Shown here: positions 46,462-60,100 of the stretch, one piece after another | How positions within the stretch are numbered: the first letter of the stretch is position 1 | How the letters are laid out: the number at the start of each line of letters is the position of its first letter | NCBI RefSeq assembly: GCF_003369915.1 | Contig: NC_046677.1 | Location: 22,028,913 to 22,092,912 of the forward strand | Direction: 5' to 3' | DNA length: 64,000 bases | Origin: Drosophila miranda | Taxonomy: Eukaryota > Arthropoda > Insecta > Diptera > Drosophilidae | Translations under genes and position numbers: made by a program | The notes under the pieces: generated by a model | Seen by the model: only the letters and a program-made list of their open reading frames with translations | Database searches by the model: none | What the model was told of the DNA's origin: nothing

Positions 46462-49400
46462 ATGAGTACGAGAGAAGAAACCATCGAAGGCGCTGCCGGC
46501 GACACCGACCCAAACCAAAGGCTATCTAAAAACGGGGCGACGACGGCCGGCAACCTGGACGATCTGGTGAAATATGTGACCCTGCACGTGCGCATGCCAA
46601 CGCCACTGAGCGGCGTGGTATTGCCCTTTGTCCCGCTATACCTGACTGCCTTATACCTATGCATCTACATGTACGGCGGCGAGGGCGCGGATGTTCCCAC
46701 CACTCAAGAGTTGATCTCGTCGGAAAACCGGACAACGGACTCGACCATTGCCTGGAATGACATTGGCTTCATAGCCGTTCTGGCCATAGCATTTCTACAC
46801 ATTCTCACATTACTCTTCTGCTACTGGAGCGTTCATGTCCTGGCCTTTCTTACCTGCCGCAAAGCGAAGCGACCGGCCCTGAATGTCCTGGCCAAGGTGG
46901 TGCCCACAGCGAACAATGGCAACTCAAAGATAGTTCCGATACGCTCCGCCAAATTGGAGGATGGTTCAACGCAGTATTTTCTGGTATTTCAGAAGACAAA
47001 ATATGTGTGGAACGACGATAGGAAAAACTTTCGCGCCGTCGAGTTTCCCGTGAACGGACTCTTGAGAAACTATGCCGCCTCTCGAGGACTAGAGTCAGAA
47101 GAGGCTGTGAAGAAGGCAACTTCCACGTATGGAAATAACGAGATGGATATGGTGGTACCAGAGTTCCACGAACTCTTCCTTGAGCGGGCCACTGCACCGT
47201 TCTTTGTGTTCCAAGTGTTTTCGGTGGGACTGTGGTGCATGGACGACTACTGGTACTACTCACTGTTCACGCTCTTCATGTTGATTGCCTTCGAGTGCAC
47301 CATTGTGAAGCAGCAGCTGAGGAACATGTCCGAGATCCGTAAAATGGGTAACAAACCGTACCTGATCTATGCCTTTCGTCAGAACAAGTGGCGCCACATT
47401 GGCTCGGACGAGCTGCTTCCTGGAGATCTAGTGTCCGTGACCCGCTCCCAGAACGATAACATTGTACCCTGTGACCTGGTTATACTGCGCGGCACATGTA
47501 TTGTAGATGAATCGATGCTGACGGGCGAATCGGTGCCGCTGATGAAGGAATCGTTGGAGTCTTTGGACAACCTGGATACCGAACTGGATGTGGACGGTGA
47601 TGGAAAGCTGTTTGTGCTCTTTGGTGGCACCAAAGTGGTGCAGCACACGGCCCCCACCAAGGAATCGCTGCGTGCCCCGGATGGCGGCTGCATTGGCTAT
47701 GTGATCCGCACGGGATTCAACACATCGCAGGGTAAACTCTTGCGCACGATTCTGTTCGGTGCCAATCGCGCCACGGAGAATAACAAGGAGACTTTTGCGT
47801 TTATTGCCTTCCTCATGGTATTTGCTGTGGCCGCAGCCTCCTATGTGTGGGTAAAGGGCAGCGAGGATCTGGAGCGCAACCGCTACAAGCTCTTCCTCGA
47901 GTGCACTCTAATTCTGACGGCCATCATACCGCCCGATCTCCCCATTGAGCTCACCCTGGCTGTGAATACATCGCTAATCCAGTTGACCAAATTGTTTGTA
48001 TTCTGTACGGAACCCTTCCGCATTCCGTTCGCTGGAAAGGTTCAGATCTGCTGCTTCGACAAGACGGGAACACTGACTACGGATAACCTCATGGTGGAGG
48101 GCATTGCGGGGCTGACACCGAATGGGAGTTGTGTGCCCATCGAGCAGGCAGAGTCGAACACTGTTCAGGTCCTGGCCTGCTGCCACTCGCTGGCCCTGCT
48201 GGACGACGGGCTGGTGGGCGATCCCCTCGAGAAGGCCACCTTGGCAGCTGTCGATTGGAATCTCACCAAGATGGACAGTGTCATACCGAAGCGGACGCAG
48301 ATGAAGCCGTTGAAGATCATTCAACGTTATCACTTTTCATCGGCCCTGAAGCGCATGTCGGTCCTCGCTGGCTACCTGGTGCCCTACTCCAACGAAGTGA
48401 AGCACATTGGAGCCGTCAAGGGAGCACCCGAAGTCATTCAGAAGATGTTGCGGGAAGTGCCGTCGGACTATGAGAAGGTGAGTGCACAATTAAAAGAAAA
48501 TTAGGCGAACATTAACCTTCTTGTAAAAAGATTTATCTCGAGTATGCTCGTCGTGGCGCCCGTGTTCTGGCTCTGGGCATCAAGGAGTTTGGCAGCCTGG
48601 GAACTCAGAAAATACGCGAACTGAAGCGCGATGAAGTGGAATGCGATCTAACCTTTGCCGGCTTCGTGATCATCTCGTGCCCCATGAAACCCGACTCCAA
48701 GACTGCGATCAAGGAGCTCATTCAATCCTCCCACAAAGTGGTTATGATCACAGGCGACAGTCCGCTGACTGCCTGCCATGTGGCCAAAGAGCTGCGATTC
48801 ACACGCAAGAAGCTGCTCATCCTGACCCCGCCCGAACCGTCAAAGCGAAACACTTGGAACTGGATATCCGTCGATGGAGAGCAGTCGTATAAAATGGACG
48901 AGCGCAGCAAGAGCATATCTCTCATGCTTGCCACGCACGATCTGTGTATTACTGGCGAGGGACTGCTCCATCTGCAGCACAACCAACCCCAGTATATGCG
49001 TCAGCTGCTGCCCCACGTGACAGTTTGTGCACGCTTTGCACCCAAGCAGAAGGAGTTTGTGATCACCACGCTAAAACAGTTGGGCTTCTGCACGCTCATG
49101 TGCGGCGACGGCACCAACGATGTGGGGGCCTTGAAGCACGCCAATGTGGGCGTCTCTCTGCTTACCAGCGCGCCCACGAAGTGCAAGCGCACCGAAGAGG
49201 AACAGCAGCTGGCCACCGCAGCAGCGGCTGCAACCACGGCCGCCGCTGCCAACACTGCCAACCAACAGTTGAGCCCGCGAGAGCGTGCCATGCGCCGGCG
49301 ACAGGAGCACCTTAATCAGTCGCAAGCTCGCCTGCAGAGTGCTCTGCGCGACATGGAAGAGCAGACGATGGTTAAGCTGGGTGATGCCTCAATTGCGGCG

Positions 49401-50481
49401 CCGTTCACCAGCAAATCGTCCTCGATCATGTGTGGTGGGTAGCCCTGGGATTTCTCAGCCTTTTGATGCATTTCTGATCTTCCTTTTTCTATATTTTCCG
49501 TCTCAGTCAATCACATAATCAAGCAGGGACGCTGCACTCTGGTCACCACACTGCAGATGTTCAAGATCCTCGCTCTGAATGCCCTCATTCAGGCCTACTG
49601 CCAATCCGTGCTGTATATTGATGGCATCAAATTCAGCGATACTCAGGCAACCATGCAGGGCATCTTCATCGCGGCCTGTTTTCTGTTTATTACTCGATCC
49701 AAGGTCTAGAAATTATAACAGGTCTATGGCTCACTGTACTCACAATTCTATTTGCAGCCACTGAAAACTCTGTCGAAGGTCGCACCACTGCCAAACATCT
49801 TCAATTTCTATACAATTTCTACGATCCTCTCGCAATTTGCAGTGCATTTTGGCACGCTCTATTACTTGACCAATGAAGCCACCAAATTGGCACCGCCAAG
49901 GTGGGTCTACTACTATAATACTCCTCTATATTGGTACTAACTCTTTTCTTTCTTTTCCTAGAGTGGGCAAAGTTAAGCTGTATATTGACATGGATGCCGA
50001 GGAGAAGACCAAATACGATCCAAACATTGTTAGCAGCACGGTCTACATTATTAGCATATCACTGCAGGTGGCCACCATTGCAGTCAACTATAAGGTAGGA
50101 ACTAGACCAATCCCTGCCGAAAGGAACTATATAATATAATCCTATATTTAATTAAAAGGGGCATCCCTTCATGGAGAGTCTGCGCTCCAATCTCATGCTG
50201 ATGTATGCCATTGGCGCCTCAGCCGCGTTGGTGCTGCTGCTATCCACGGGCCTGGTGCCCGATCTGACGGAATTTTTCGAAATTATTGATTTCCCCACAA
50301 ATGTACGTATATGCATTTGCAAGCCATTATGCGAGACTATACATTAATTTTCCCTTTATAGTTCCGTTGCGTATTGCTCGTTGTCCTGGTGGCGGACATC
50401 ATTGGTGCCTTTCTGTTGGATCGCATTTGCTCATGGCTGTTCGGGGAGACACGTGGCAAGTCCAAAGTGTTGAACTGTTAG
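46462..50481 (+). CDS. CG6230: P5A-type ATPase, ATP13A1/Spf1 orthologue (1218 aa)
   Basis: ER P-type ATPase that removes mistargeted tail-anchored or moderately hydrophobic helices from the ER membrane. Exons 46462-48477, 48531-49434, 49507-49703, 49758-49900, 49962-50094, 50159-50302, 50362-50481 join in frame. The phosphorylation motif is [12 protein letters not shown], and M4 has the P5A signature PPDLPIEL. The actuator motif is [12 protein letters not shown], and the hinge is [17 protein letters not shown]. An insertion with an Ala-rich and an [15 protein letters not shown] helix follows the hinge (about residues 905-965), as in animal P5A pumps. Intron 1 ends in a purine-rich AAAAAG acceptor and intron 3 starts GTCTAG; both are weak, but the protein joins need them. 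Confidence 0.94.
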
Positions 50482-50730
50482 GACCATTTAGATTTAAGTA
50501 CTAGACAAAAGTGGCAAACCCCACAAAATCTTACGTTCCACAGATCAATGAAAAATTTCTTCGTTTCATTATATCTTTAAAGCCAGGCGTCGGTTTCTTA
50601 AATTCTAAAAATAATTTGGATTGTATTAGCGGCCAAGTTTGGTCCTTATTTTATTACTTTGATGCAATTAGCAAAATTGTCGTAATATTTGTAAAGCAAA
50701 TACATTTAAGAGGACAAGTATAATTTATAT

Positions 50731-52400
50731 TCAAGTCTGTTGTTTGTCCTGTATGGTGTCCTCCACTTTAGAGTCCTCCAGCTGTTTGAACTGTATCAAG
50801 ATGACCAAATAAGTGGTCACAGCCGAAAAGATCTAAGATTGAACATGTTTTTAGTCATTTATTTGAACACCTGTTACGCACAGACAATAGTCACCTTGAA
50901 GAGTGTGGAATTGTCTATGGCAAAGAATCCATAGGCCGTGAATTGTACTTCCTGCTTTATGCTTTTGGTTAGAAATTTATCAATCTACAGAAGAGACCAA
51001 ACACAATATAAATACAAATTTTAGGCAGAATTTTGAGCTAGCTCAGTCTCTCTTAAAACTTTATTGAAAAGCCAGAAGAGAGCGCTTGAAAGCCAATTCG
51101 AGTTCGTAAAATAATTTTCATAGATTTTTCCTTTAAGAACTCACAATATTCTGATACTCCTTGCTCTTGGCATAGACCCTGGCTAGGATTTGGGATGTGG
51201 CATTGGCCTGGAAATAAACCCACACAGAAATCATTAGTATATCAGTTATCCCTGATTGAGATTGGGGCCCACCTCTCTGGTGGTTAGACCACAACTGCGA
51301 GACAGCAAGGCCAGCAGGGAAACATGCATGCACAGCCAGGCAAAACACCATTGAAGAATATTCGATGAGACCATTCCCTTGGCTGTGATCTGGACAAACA
51401 GATTGTAACAGTTCGTGGTGACCGTGTAGAAGGAGTAGCCCAGGAAGGAGACCAGAATTAGGTTGCAGCAATCGTTGATGCCCTTGTAGATGCGCAACAA
51501 TTTGTTGTGCATGCGATATATGAACAACGAGTCCTCGGGGAAGTTCTCCATGAGTGTAGCCCCTGCCGCCTGTCGTCTATGGCCGCCCTTTTTCCGCTGC
51601 TGCTGGGCATAGGTGTAGCCATTCAGGAGCTGATTTATAAAGTGGAATCGAATGTACACGATGCGCAGCAGAGCCGAGGCAAATACAATGTACGTGGCTG
51701 TCAGACCATTCTGTACGGCATAGAAGGCCAGTAGTACGTAGGATGTGGGCGTGATTACGCCATCCACCGCATAGATCTTCAGCACAATGATGTACGTCTG
51801 ACAGGCGGCAATGCCGAAGAGATATTTCACCGAGAAGCCAAAGTTTTGGCTCAAATTGGCCCCAAACTGGCGGCGCACTTCATCGTCCAGCTGAAGGATC
51901 TCGTTCATAATCCGCAGGATGTTCTTGGTGTTGCGCGCACACACGAACACTGTCAGCGTGTAGGTGAGGATGCAGAGCAGCAGCTCGATCCACTGATTCA
52001 CATTGTCCGTCTCGCGGTAGGAGTAGAAGAGCTGCGCCGAGCTGGGCGTGAAGAGGCTGTACACATTGAAGATGGTCAGGGCGTGGACCACGCCCCGCAC
52101 AAAGAACGAGTAGAACTCGTTGGTCTTGGTGGGTGGCCCCACTTCGTGGCTGGAGAGCTGCTCGTAGATTGGCATTAGCCCACTGGCCTTCAGCACGGAC
52201 ATTATCGTTCGGATGTCCTCGAAGACGGGATGCTCCAGAGTCCTCGGAGGCGGCGGTGGTGGTGGTGGCGTCTCATGACTGAAGGCATACCTATTCACTG
52301 AGGGAGTCCGATACGGCGATATCCGACGTGGATACGGATGCAAACGCGCTTTCTGTGTCGGCATTTCAATTACCCAAGTGTTCGGTGACATCGCCAACAA
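50731..52400 (-). CDS. Gr32a: Gustatory receptor Gr32a (460 aa, 4 exons)
   Basis: Seven-TM insect gustatory receptor; in D. melanogaster Gr32a acts in bitter taste and in inhibiting male courtship through cuticular pheromones. Exons on the minus strand: 52400-51273, 51207-51145, 50984-50895, 50832-50731, all phase 0. The C-terminal Gr signature TYLVILIQF sits in the last exon, and short phase-0 3' exons are the usual Gr layout. The long N-terminus, with a run of eight prolines (about residues 45-52), precedes TM1. I use the first Met of the frame (52400) because 460 aa matches the known length (about 461). Later Mets at 52391 and 52364 are possible. Its 3' end faces ATP13A1, 249 bp apart. Confidence 0.93.
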
Positions 52401-54578
52401 GGCACTGACACGACACCACCCGGCTGGAGGATATGGCTAACTGGGGCCAGACTTATCTGATTAAATGGCCAATGGCCAGGGACCTAGTTATCATTCGTCT
52501 GACTTCAGTGGCCATTAGAGTAATTGGTTTTCATTGTGGAATATTGAATATTTGCCGACAGAGTGGAGCTAAAAATCAATTATCCCATCAGCGAATAATA
52601 GATAATGCTTTTGAATACACTCCCAAGTCAATAATATAAGCATTCATTGGTTGAGGTATAGAACGGAACCACTCCATGAGTCTTTCAGTTGAGAAAACTA
52701 AGCGGCAAATCCAATCTGGAGACTCATAGTAATGGAACAAAGATGTATTTTATTTAAATAAATTATAGCTAAAAATGTATCACATACTCGTTTATTTTTG
52801 AAGTGAAAGTCTTTTAATTATTATTAAAACTATTAAAAATAGTAGGAAACGTTTATGGTTTTTTAAAAAATGTTTGAACTCATAAAATTGTTCCGAATTC
52901 CGAAAATTTTAATGAAAATCGAAAAGAATATCTTATAATTACAAGAATAAAGATATTCTGAATAAAACTCGTTTATCGAAAGTACCTAACCCATTCCTCA
53001 TAAGTCGGTGTAATCTCTCAACAGCAAAGAAATGTTCATGGTTCATTAAATAAATGACGGTTTAATATAAACATCATTCATTTAAGCTTCAGAAATACCA
53101 TTTCCATAAAGTTTTATTATAATAATTATCAAAAACAGACAATAGGCTTATAAGGTTCTTAATATTTGCTATTTTCTTTCCAACAATCCATTTTTCAGAT
53201 ACCACCACCAATTAATTTTCGTGACCAAATCCCTCTGCTATTCTTATTGTATTTACTTTAATTCCTTTTAATCCCACAACCAAGACCCACAAATCGGACA
53301 GTCATTTCGTTGGGGGGAAACAATCATTTGTATACCAGTCGGGTCCAGTCCACCCTCGGATGTGAGGGTGTTATGTTCTCTGTTATGAGAATGTTATTGC
53401 TATATTATCGCTGAGATGCGTGGAATATTATCTTCGTCACACCTTTTACTCCCCCAATACAGGCACGCGACCAGCACCCACACCCACGCACACCAAGCAT
53501 ATGTAAGAGTTCTATATACATATACATATATAGATATACCGACAACCGGCCTCTCACATTTTTCCACCCCTAATGAGGGATTGCAATTCAATGTGTCCCC
53601 TCTCCAGGTTTTCTGTGACTGCTTTTTGTATACCCTCGTCAAAGGTAATACCACAGTTTGGATAGGATGGAAACGATTTCGAAGTCATCATTATTAAGCA
53701 TAATCGATATAGCCATGTGCGTTCATCCTTCTGTCTGTTCTTATAAAAAACTATACAGAGATTGAACCTTTTTATACTACTGTTACTACTATAGTATGTA
53801 TGTATACAACTGGCAACTAATAAGATCGCATCAATATATCCAAAAATGTTATAGATTGCAGTTCATCAAGATCAAAATACAATTACTATTTCATCGGAAG
53901 AATACCAATTAGATACCAACTATAACACACAAAATCGGATTACTTTTATAGAAACGATTATGAATCGAGATTTTACATTTATTACTACTCAAGAGTGATA
54001 TAATCATCAGATGCTGAAAATTTTCCAGCAGCATAAAAACATCTTTAGTTTCAGTTTTATAAAGATTGGATGACCATATAATAGATCAGTCTTTGGAACG
54101 TTCGTTCTAAAAGGGTTTTAAGACTCAGAACCCAACCATCTCATGTGATTCCCCGTAGTTCATCCAAGTTTGATTAAGATCTGCCATAGAATTATTCTTC
54201 TGCAAGGGTATCAAGAGCTTCGGTCCTTGCTGAAAGCCTCCCCTGAATGTTTTTGTCATTTCTTTGCTTCACCGTTTGGGGGAGATATCAGGCAGACAAA
54301 GCAGAGACATACTTATAGACATAGAGAGAGATAGAGAGAGAGAGCGAGAGTGGATAAACTGGCACGCTGTTGCTCCACAGCAGCTTCTGTGACGTCACGA
54401 CACGGTGAGGGCTCTTCTAAGCCCTGCACGGCCCTGCCCAGCACGGCGGGCAACAGATACAGACAAACGACACATCGTGCGAGGGGCGGCTCTTATCAGC
54501 ATTCGGCATCGGACAAATCGAAGACAAAAACAAAAGCGGATTTAATCTCGGAGAGAAAGGTCCGGCTAATCATTCGAA
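52401..54578. other. Intergenic, Gr32a to Idua; no gene seen
   Basis: About 2.2 kb. 52740-53260 is very AT-rich. Around 53630-53740 is a diverged copy of the dispersed Drosophila repeat context seen near the cyclins (TATACCCTCGTCAAAGG, then ATCGATATAGCCATGTGCG and TTCTGTCTGTTC). A (GA)n tract at about 54322-54350 lies in the probable Idua promoter. The frame open at 54350-54739 overlaps the Idua start and is not supported. Confidence 0.6.
54322..54350. repeat. (GA)n tract upstream of Idua
   Basis: AGAGAGAGAT-AGAGAGAGAGAGCGAGAG, a GAGA-factor-like purine tract about 230 bp before the Idua ATG. It may be a GAGA (Trl) binding region or simply a microsatellite. Confidence 0.6.
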
Positions 54579-56703
54579 ATGTTGCCACCGCCAACGACGC
54601 CGGTGCTCCTCTGGGGGCTGCTGCTCTTCTTGACGGCTACCCTGGCCAGACGCGTCCACGCCCACTACACCAGTGGGGATGTGGTCTACCATCCGTTGTC
54701 GCACTTCTGGACGGGCGTGGGCTTCTGTCCAGCCGGTGACATAGATCACAAGGGGATTAGCGCCGCCCTGAGCGCCCCTGAGCTGCAAATGAACCTCCGG
54801 CAGATTGCAGCCCTGCCGGTGGGCGCTGTGACCCACATACGCATCCACTGGCTGCTGGAGCTGGTGCAGTTCCTGCAGTACGACATGAGCGGTGTGCCAC
54901 AGTACGACTTTGGTAAGTTCGACAACTTTATTGACTTTCTGCACGAGGAGCTGCGCCTGTCGCCGGTTCTTGAGTTCATGGGGAATCCGGGGCAGGTATT
55001 CACGGAGAATCCACAGCAGATCTCCTTCTTCTGGGACCACTTCGTGAAGACTACCCTCAATCATCAGATAGGTGAGTGTGTGTCGACCCAGGAAACCATG
55101 CCGCCGAAGCTCAATCCTTCTGACCTTTCCTTCTGCAGTACGACATGGCTCTGCCCGGATGACCAACTGGCGCTACGAGACCTGGAACGAGCCAGATCTG
55201 CGTGGCTACAACACGCTCAACCTAACACTGGACTACTACTTGGAGTATGTGCAAGCCGTTCGACGAGGTCTCAGCAAGGCGGGTGGTGCCCATTCCCACA
55301 CGAATCTGCCCATGTACCGGGCTCTGAGGGGCCCTGCAGGCCTGTTTAAGAACCTCAACAGTCACCCACGTTGCTGGAAGCTGCTGCAGCTGTGCAATCA
55401 ACGTATGGTCCACTGTCCCATCGATGTGCTGACCTTTCACCGCAAGGGACTCAACGGAAGTGCCGTGGAAGTTGTGAATGCTTCGCTGTCTTTGCTGGCG
55501 AAGATCTACAAGGAGTATCCCAATCTCAAGCAACTGCCGGTGGCCAATGAGTAAGTAGATCCAAAGAGTGCGGTAAAGAGTAAGCTACAAATCTTCATCC
55601 TCCCACAGTGAAGCTGATCCTGTGGCTGGGTGGAGCACACCGCGCGAGTTCCAGGCGGATGTGCGGTACGGAGTGACTTTGATGTCCACGGTGATGCAGC
55701 ATTGGCATGCCAAGCTATCCGGCGGTCCGCTGAGCCGTCTGGAGTCCATTAGCCATGACAATGCCTTCCTCAGCTATCATCCGCACGAGTTCACACAGCG
55801 CACTCTTTTGGCCCACTTCCGGATGAACGAAACAAATCCACCGCACTCTCAGTTCATACAGAAGCCGGTGTACGCTGCCCTGGGGATGCTGGCCAAGTTG
55901 GGAAGCCGCGCTGCCGACATGGAGCTGGTAAACATGGACACCAAGCACAGTGTACAGGTCTGGCGCACCGTCTCCGGCGGCATGGGCGGACCGGGCCAGT
56001 ACATGGCCACCATTTTCCTCAGTCCCGAGGAGGCAGTACCAAAGATCACGGCCTTCCATCACAAGTACACGCTAAACATGTCCATAGCCAACGAGTCGGC
56101 ATTCATCACCGAGCTCCTGATGCCGCACAACACGGATCCATACTATCTGTGGACCCAGGCAGGCAGTCCAGCATATCCCAATGCCACTCTGCGCGAGGCC
56201 ATGCGCCGGGCGCAGACACCACGGCTCTACGAAACGGGTCCCATCTGGCAGTACAACAGCGAGCTGGTCATCAATTCGGCCAGCATACCCCTGCCCTGGG
56301 CGATGCTGTTGCGCGTGTGCTCCGCCTCGTGGCCGAAACTAAAGCGACCGCAGCAGCTGTCTATTGTGGAGGTCACGCACCGCGAGGTGTTCATCAGCTG
56401 GCGCGAGCATCCCAAGTCCATGCAATGTCTAAAGAGCTACGAGGTGTGGTTCAAGCAGCGTGGGGGCCAGGGTTCTGCCGCCGACTGGCTAATGATATCC
56501 CGGGACTGGCACTTGCCCTATCCATCGTTTCAGTATGCACCCAACGGCCAGACGGGATCAGTGAATGGTTAGTGAAGGCTCCTTAATAGAGAGAGAGATT
56601 TTTAATTCCTTGTCTTCTTGCAGGTTTCTACAAAGTCCGCGGTGTGGATGTGTTCAATGAGACCAGTCCCTTCTCACAAATAGTCGAATATCTGGAGTTG
56701 TAA
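54579..56703 (+). CDS. Idua: Alpha-L-iduronidase (GH39, 647 aa, 4 exons)
   Basis: Lysosomal hydrolase that removes terminal iduronate from heparan and dermatan sulfate. Exons 54579-55071, 55139-55550, 55609-56567, 56624-56703 give 647 aa (human IDUA 653). A signal peptide is evident (VLLWGLLLFLTATLARRVHA, about residues 9-28). The acid/base Glu is in TWNEPD and the nucleophile Glu in ANDEADPVAGW, which is built across the exon 2/3 junction. The fibronectin-III-like end is complete (GFYKVRGVDVFNETSPFSQI). Its 3' end faces l(2)gd1, about 440 bp away. Confidence 0.94.
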
Positions 56704-57140
56704 TTCAAGAAAAACAGTTTATCGCACACATATTTAGACAAAAGTAAATGACAAAAACATAATCAGGCTACGGCCAGGCGCCATCCCTCTATCTGTCTCT
56801 CTTGGAATGGAACTGGAACTGACTTCATTGGGCACAAAACTTCTGGACATGCGCCTCAGCCTTAAAGCCACCCATATACATATATATATCATATACAATA
56901 TTTAGTGTATAGTACATAATCTGTGTTGTGTTCGTAATGCATAAAATGCCCACATCCTGTGCAGGGAATCGGCCAAAAGCGTAACCATTATGCATTCTCT
57001 GCCTGGGCGGGGTATTTACAGAGAGAAAGAGAGAGGATCAGGCACTTAACAGCATAAACGAGTAGAATCCCTGTTCTCTTTTAAACAATATACTTTTTGT
57101 TTGCTTAAAGCAAAAAACTACATAAGTCTCTAAATCCAGT
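56704..57140. other. Convergent 3' flanks of Idua and l(2)gd1
   Basis: 437 bp between the two stop codons. It contains an AT dinucleotide stretch (56875-56893) and a GA-rich stretch (about 57020-57036). No coding content is seen. Confidence 0.7.
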
Positions 57141-60100
57141 TCAGCCCTCGGCATCTAGGACCAGCCACTTTTCGTTGATGTGTTCGATTTGCTTCGTCAG
57201 GATGGGATTGCGGACACGCACTTTCACCTCCAGCTTGCCTCCGACCTGCTTGCGGCCATCCATCAGCTGTGCGAGATAAAAGAGAACCAAGTTATAAAAG
57301 CTGCTGGTGCCACATGGTGTTAGGTTGACTCACATCGTACGTGTCGTGTATATCACACTTAGTCTCCAGTGGCTGCAGCTTCACATTGACGGTGCCGATC
57401 AGTGTGTCAGATCGCAGGAATCCTCTGAAACAACATAGGGGCAGTTTACGACTTAGTCCACAACAATCTATGCTGCAGCTATTATTTGGTTACGATTTAT
57501 TTAGCGCGTGGCATTTTGAGATGAGTTCATAGTGTGGTGTTTGTTTTTTGTTGGGAATTGAGGCGTAAACAATTTTGAGAATATTTTATTAAAACCATTC
57601 CACATGGGAAATCAAGTGAATTCAATGGATAATGCATATGAATAATCATATACTACTGTGAGATATATGTATCTATGTGTGGTGCTGAAGCCGTGACCGA
57701 AATACAGTGATCTAAAGAATTTATACTGATTACGGGAGGGAATCAAATCAAATATTTCATAATTTGTAGGCAAACAAATATTACTAAGCCAAATAATAAA
57801 GAAATATATATAAAATAAACAATTTCTTTCAATCTAAACTAATTTAGCGAATTTCTAAATACGTTTCAAATGGGAAATTAAATAATAATCTTTTTGGAAT
57901 GTTATGAATACCTGTCTAAGGGAATACCGACTTTAAGAGTCTATGAACATTGGATGATTGAATCTTTTTGAGAATGCAATACTTCACATGCTTTAAAAAG
58001 TTACCGGAATCACTCCAAAGTAGAACTGCTTCCTTTTGTGAGTCTTAGGGACTCATAGGTACCCATATGGGTAGTAAAATTTTCATCTCTGCGAAGTTCC
58101 CATTATAATTTTAGCAACCATAGTACATGTTTTATGTGAATATATATCGTTGAAGTCGAAACGTGGCGAAAAGTGACTTAATAAGTGGAACCATGTGAAA
58201 GGGATTTGTGAATGGGAAAAGTTTTTAAGAGTATCGAAATGGCGAAATGCTCAATCTTCAAATGCTCTAAAACAATAACTAATTAGTTAAACCATATACC
58301 ACTTCTGTTAGTCGCGAAAAAAATGCATGGAAAGCGCCTTAGTACGGATTAAAGAATTGTGCTAAGATTCACCCACTCACCCTCTGGAATAGATCTCTAA
58401 CTTGACACCGTGCCGCTTAAAGATTCGCTGGAACTGGCGATTGCTGCGCTGAATGTCCACCTTAAAGCGTTCGTCGTAGTCGGGGCTGTTTGTGTCCTTG
58501 ATCACATTGGTTTTTGTCTTGAAAGATTCATCCTGGAAGGGTACACAATTGCGTTAGGGGAAGACATTCAAATTGTACTTGTATTTGCTTACGTTGAGGA
58601 GTGGAAACTCTACTCGAACATAGGTGTCCACTTCCTTGGGATTGGGAACATTATAGTTGATTCCACGGGCCACAACAATTTCCAGCTCGTTGTCTGTCAG
58701 ATCCGTGTTGCAGTGGACAATATTAAAGTTACGCTTTTCGTAGTGGAACTTTGGCAGTGGCTGGCCCTTTCGCTTGGAGTAGCGCACCAGATCCAGGTCC
58801 TTTTGGACAGTCAGGGCCAGATTTTCGAAGCGATTCATGCCGGCCACATCGCCCATGGCCTTGTGATGGTCTCGCGTATTCTTACACATCATCAGCTGCT
58901 TGGCTAGCTGCTCCTCCATGCGTACACCGATCTCACAGATGTCATCGCTGGGATCGCATTCCTCTGCCGAAACAATGGCAAAGGAGGCCTCCAAGTTATC
59001 ACGCTGAGAGGGCGGTACGGGCAGCTGAAAAGGATTGCATGTTAAACTGATATCTTTTTGATATAAATCCCATAAAACTAACCGTACTGAGGTCTACGGG
59101 TAGTCCGCTGCTGGCCGCATTGAGAAGCGAATCGAATCCCTTGTAGATCTTGAGGTACTCCTTGGCCTGATCAATTTCTCCCGCCTTCTTGGCTTCGATG
59201 GCGGCCACCTTGAACTCCTTTTGGCGCTCGAGCAGCAGCTTCATCTGTTGCTCGGCCAGGTTGCTCTTCTGGTGATTGCCAGTGACGCGTGTCGTCAGCT
59301 CTGTCGGCTGCGGTGGCGAAGGTGCCGCCTTTCGTGGGACCGTTGGCGTGGCCGCACTGCTCCCAGATGGAGTTTCTCCCGCAGAAGTGCTAGCCGTAGC
59401 TGGCGGAGATGTGGGCAGTGATGGAGTGGCTGCTGGAGCAGGCTCTGTCGAGGGCAAGGGTCCGAAACCTGGAGGCACAGGCAGCTCATCGTAAGCCACA
59501 GGTTTCCCAGCCTTGTACTGTTTTATGGCATCTTCGTACTGCTTTACAATACGTCCAAAGCGTCGTGCCTTGCCGGTGTTTTCCTCAGCCTTGGCCGCCG
59601 CCTCTACAGACTTATACTTTTCCAAGCGCTGCTGCAGTGCCTCCAGCATGGATGCTGCAGCAGCAGCAGCAGGTGGGGTAGCTGGAGCTGGAGCGGGTGT
59701 CGGCTCAGGAGCTGTGACCACTTCTGGGGCGGCTTCACCTTTCATCTTGGCTAGGAACTCAAGAAACTCGGAGGGAGGAGGGGGCATGTCACTGAGATCC
59801 ACTTCCTGACCATCCTCGCACATCTTGACGACCACATCGAACTGCTTCACGACCTTTAGGAACTGCAGGGCATTGGCTGTGTCGCCACTGCGCTTGTGTT
59901 GCAGGGCCGCAGCTTTGTATTCGCTCTGACGGCTGCGCATTTGGGCCACAAGTGGATTTGGTGGCGCGGCAGGCGCCGGAGGAGGAGTTGCAGCCGGCGG
60001 TGAAGTAGGAGTGGGCGGAGCAGGAGCCACACGTGTGGGCTGCGTCACTGGAGTGGATGGAGCCGGAGATTCGTCTGCAGCTGGTAACGGATCACCAGCT

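Noticed and set aside
54350-54739. 129-codon frame overlapping the Idua start
   Set aside because: Different frame from the clearly conserved Idua signal peptide; probably 5'UTR read-through by chance.
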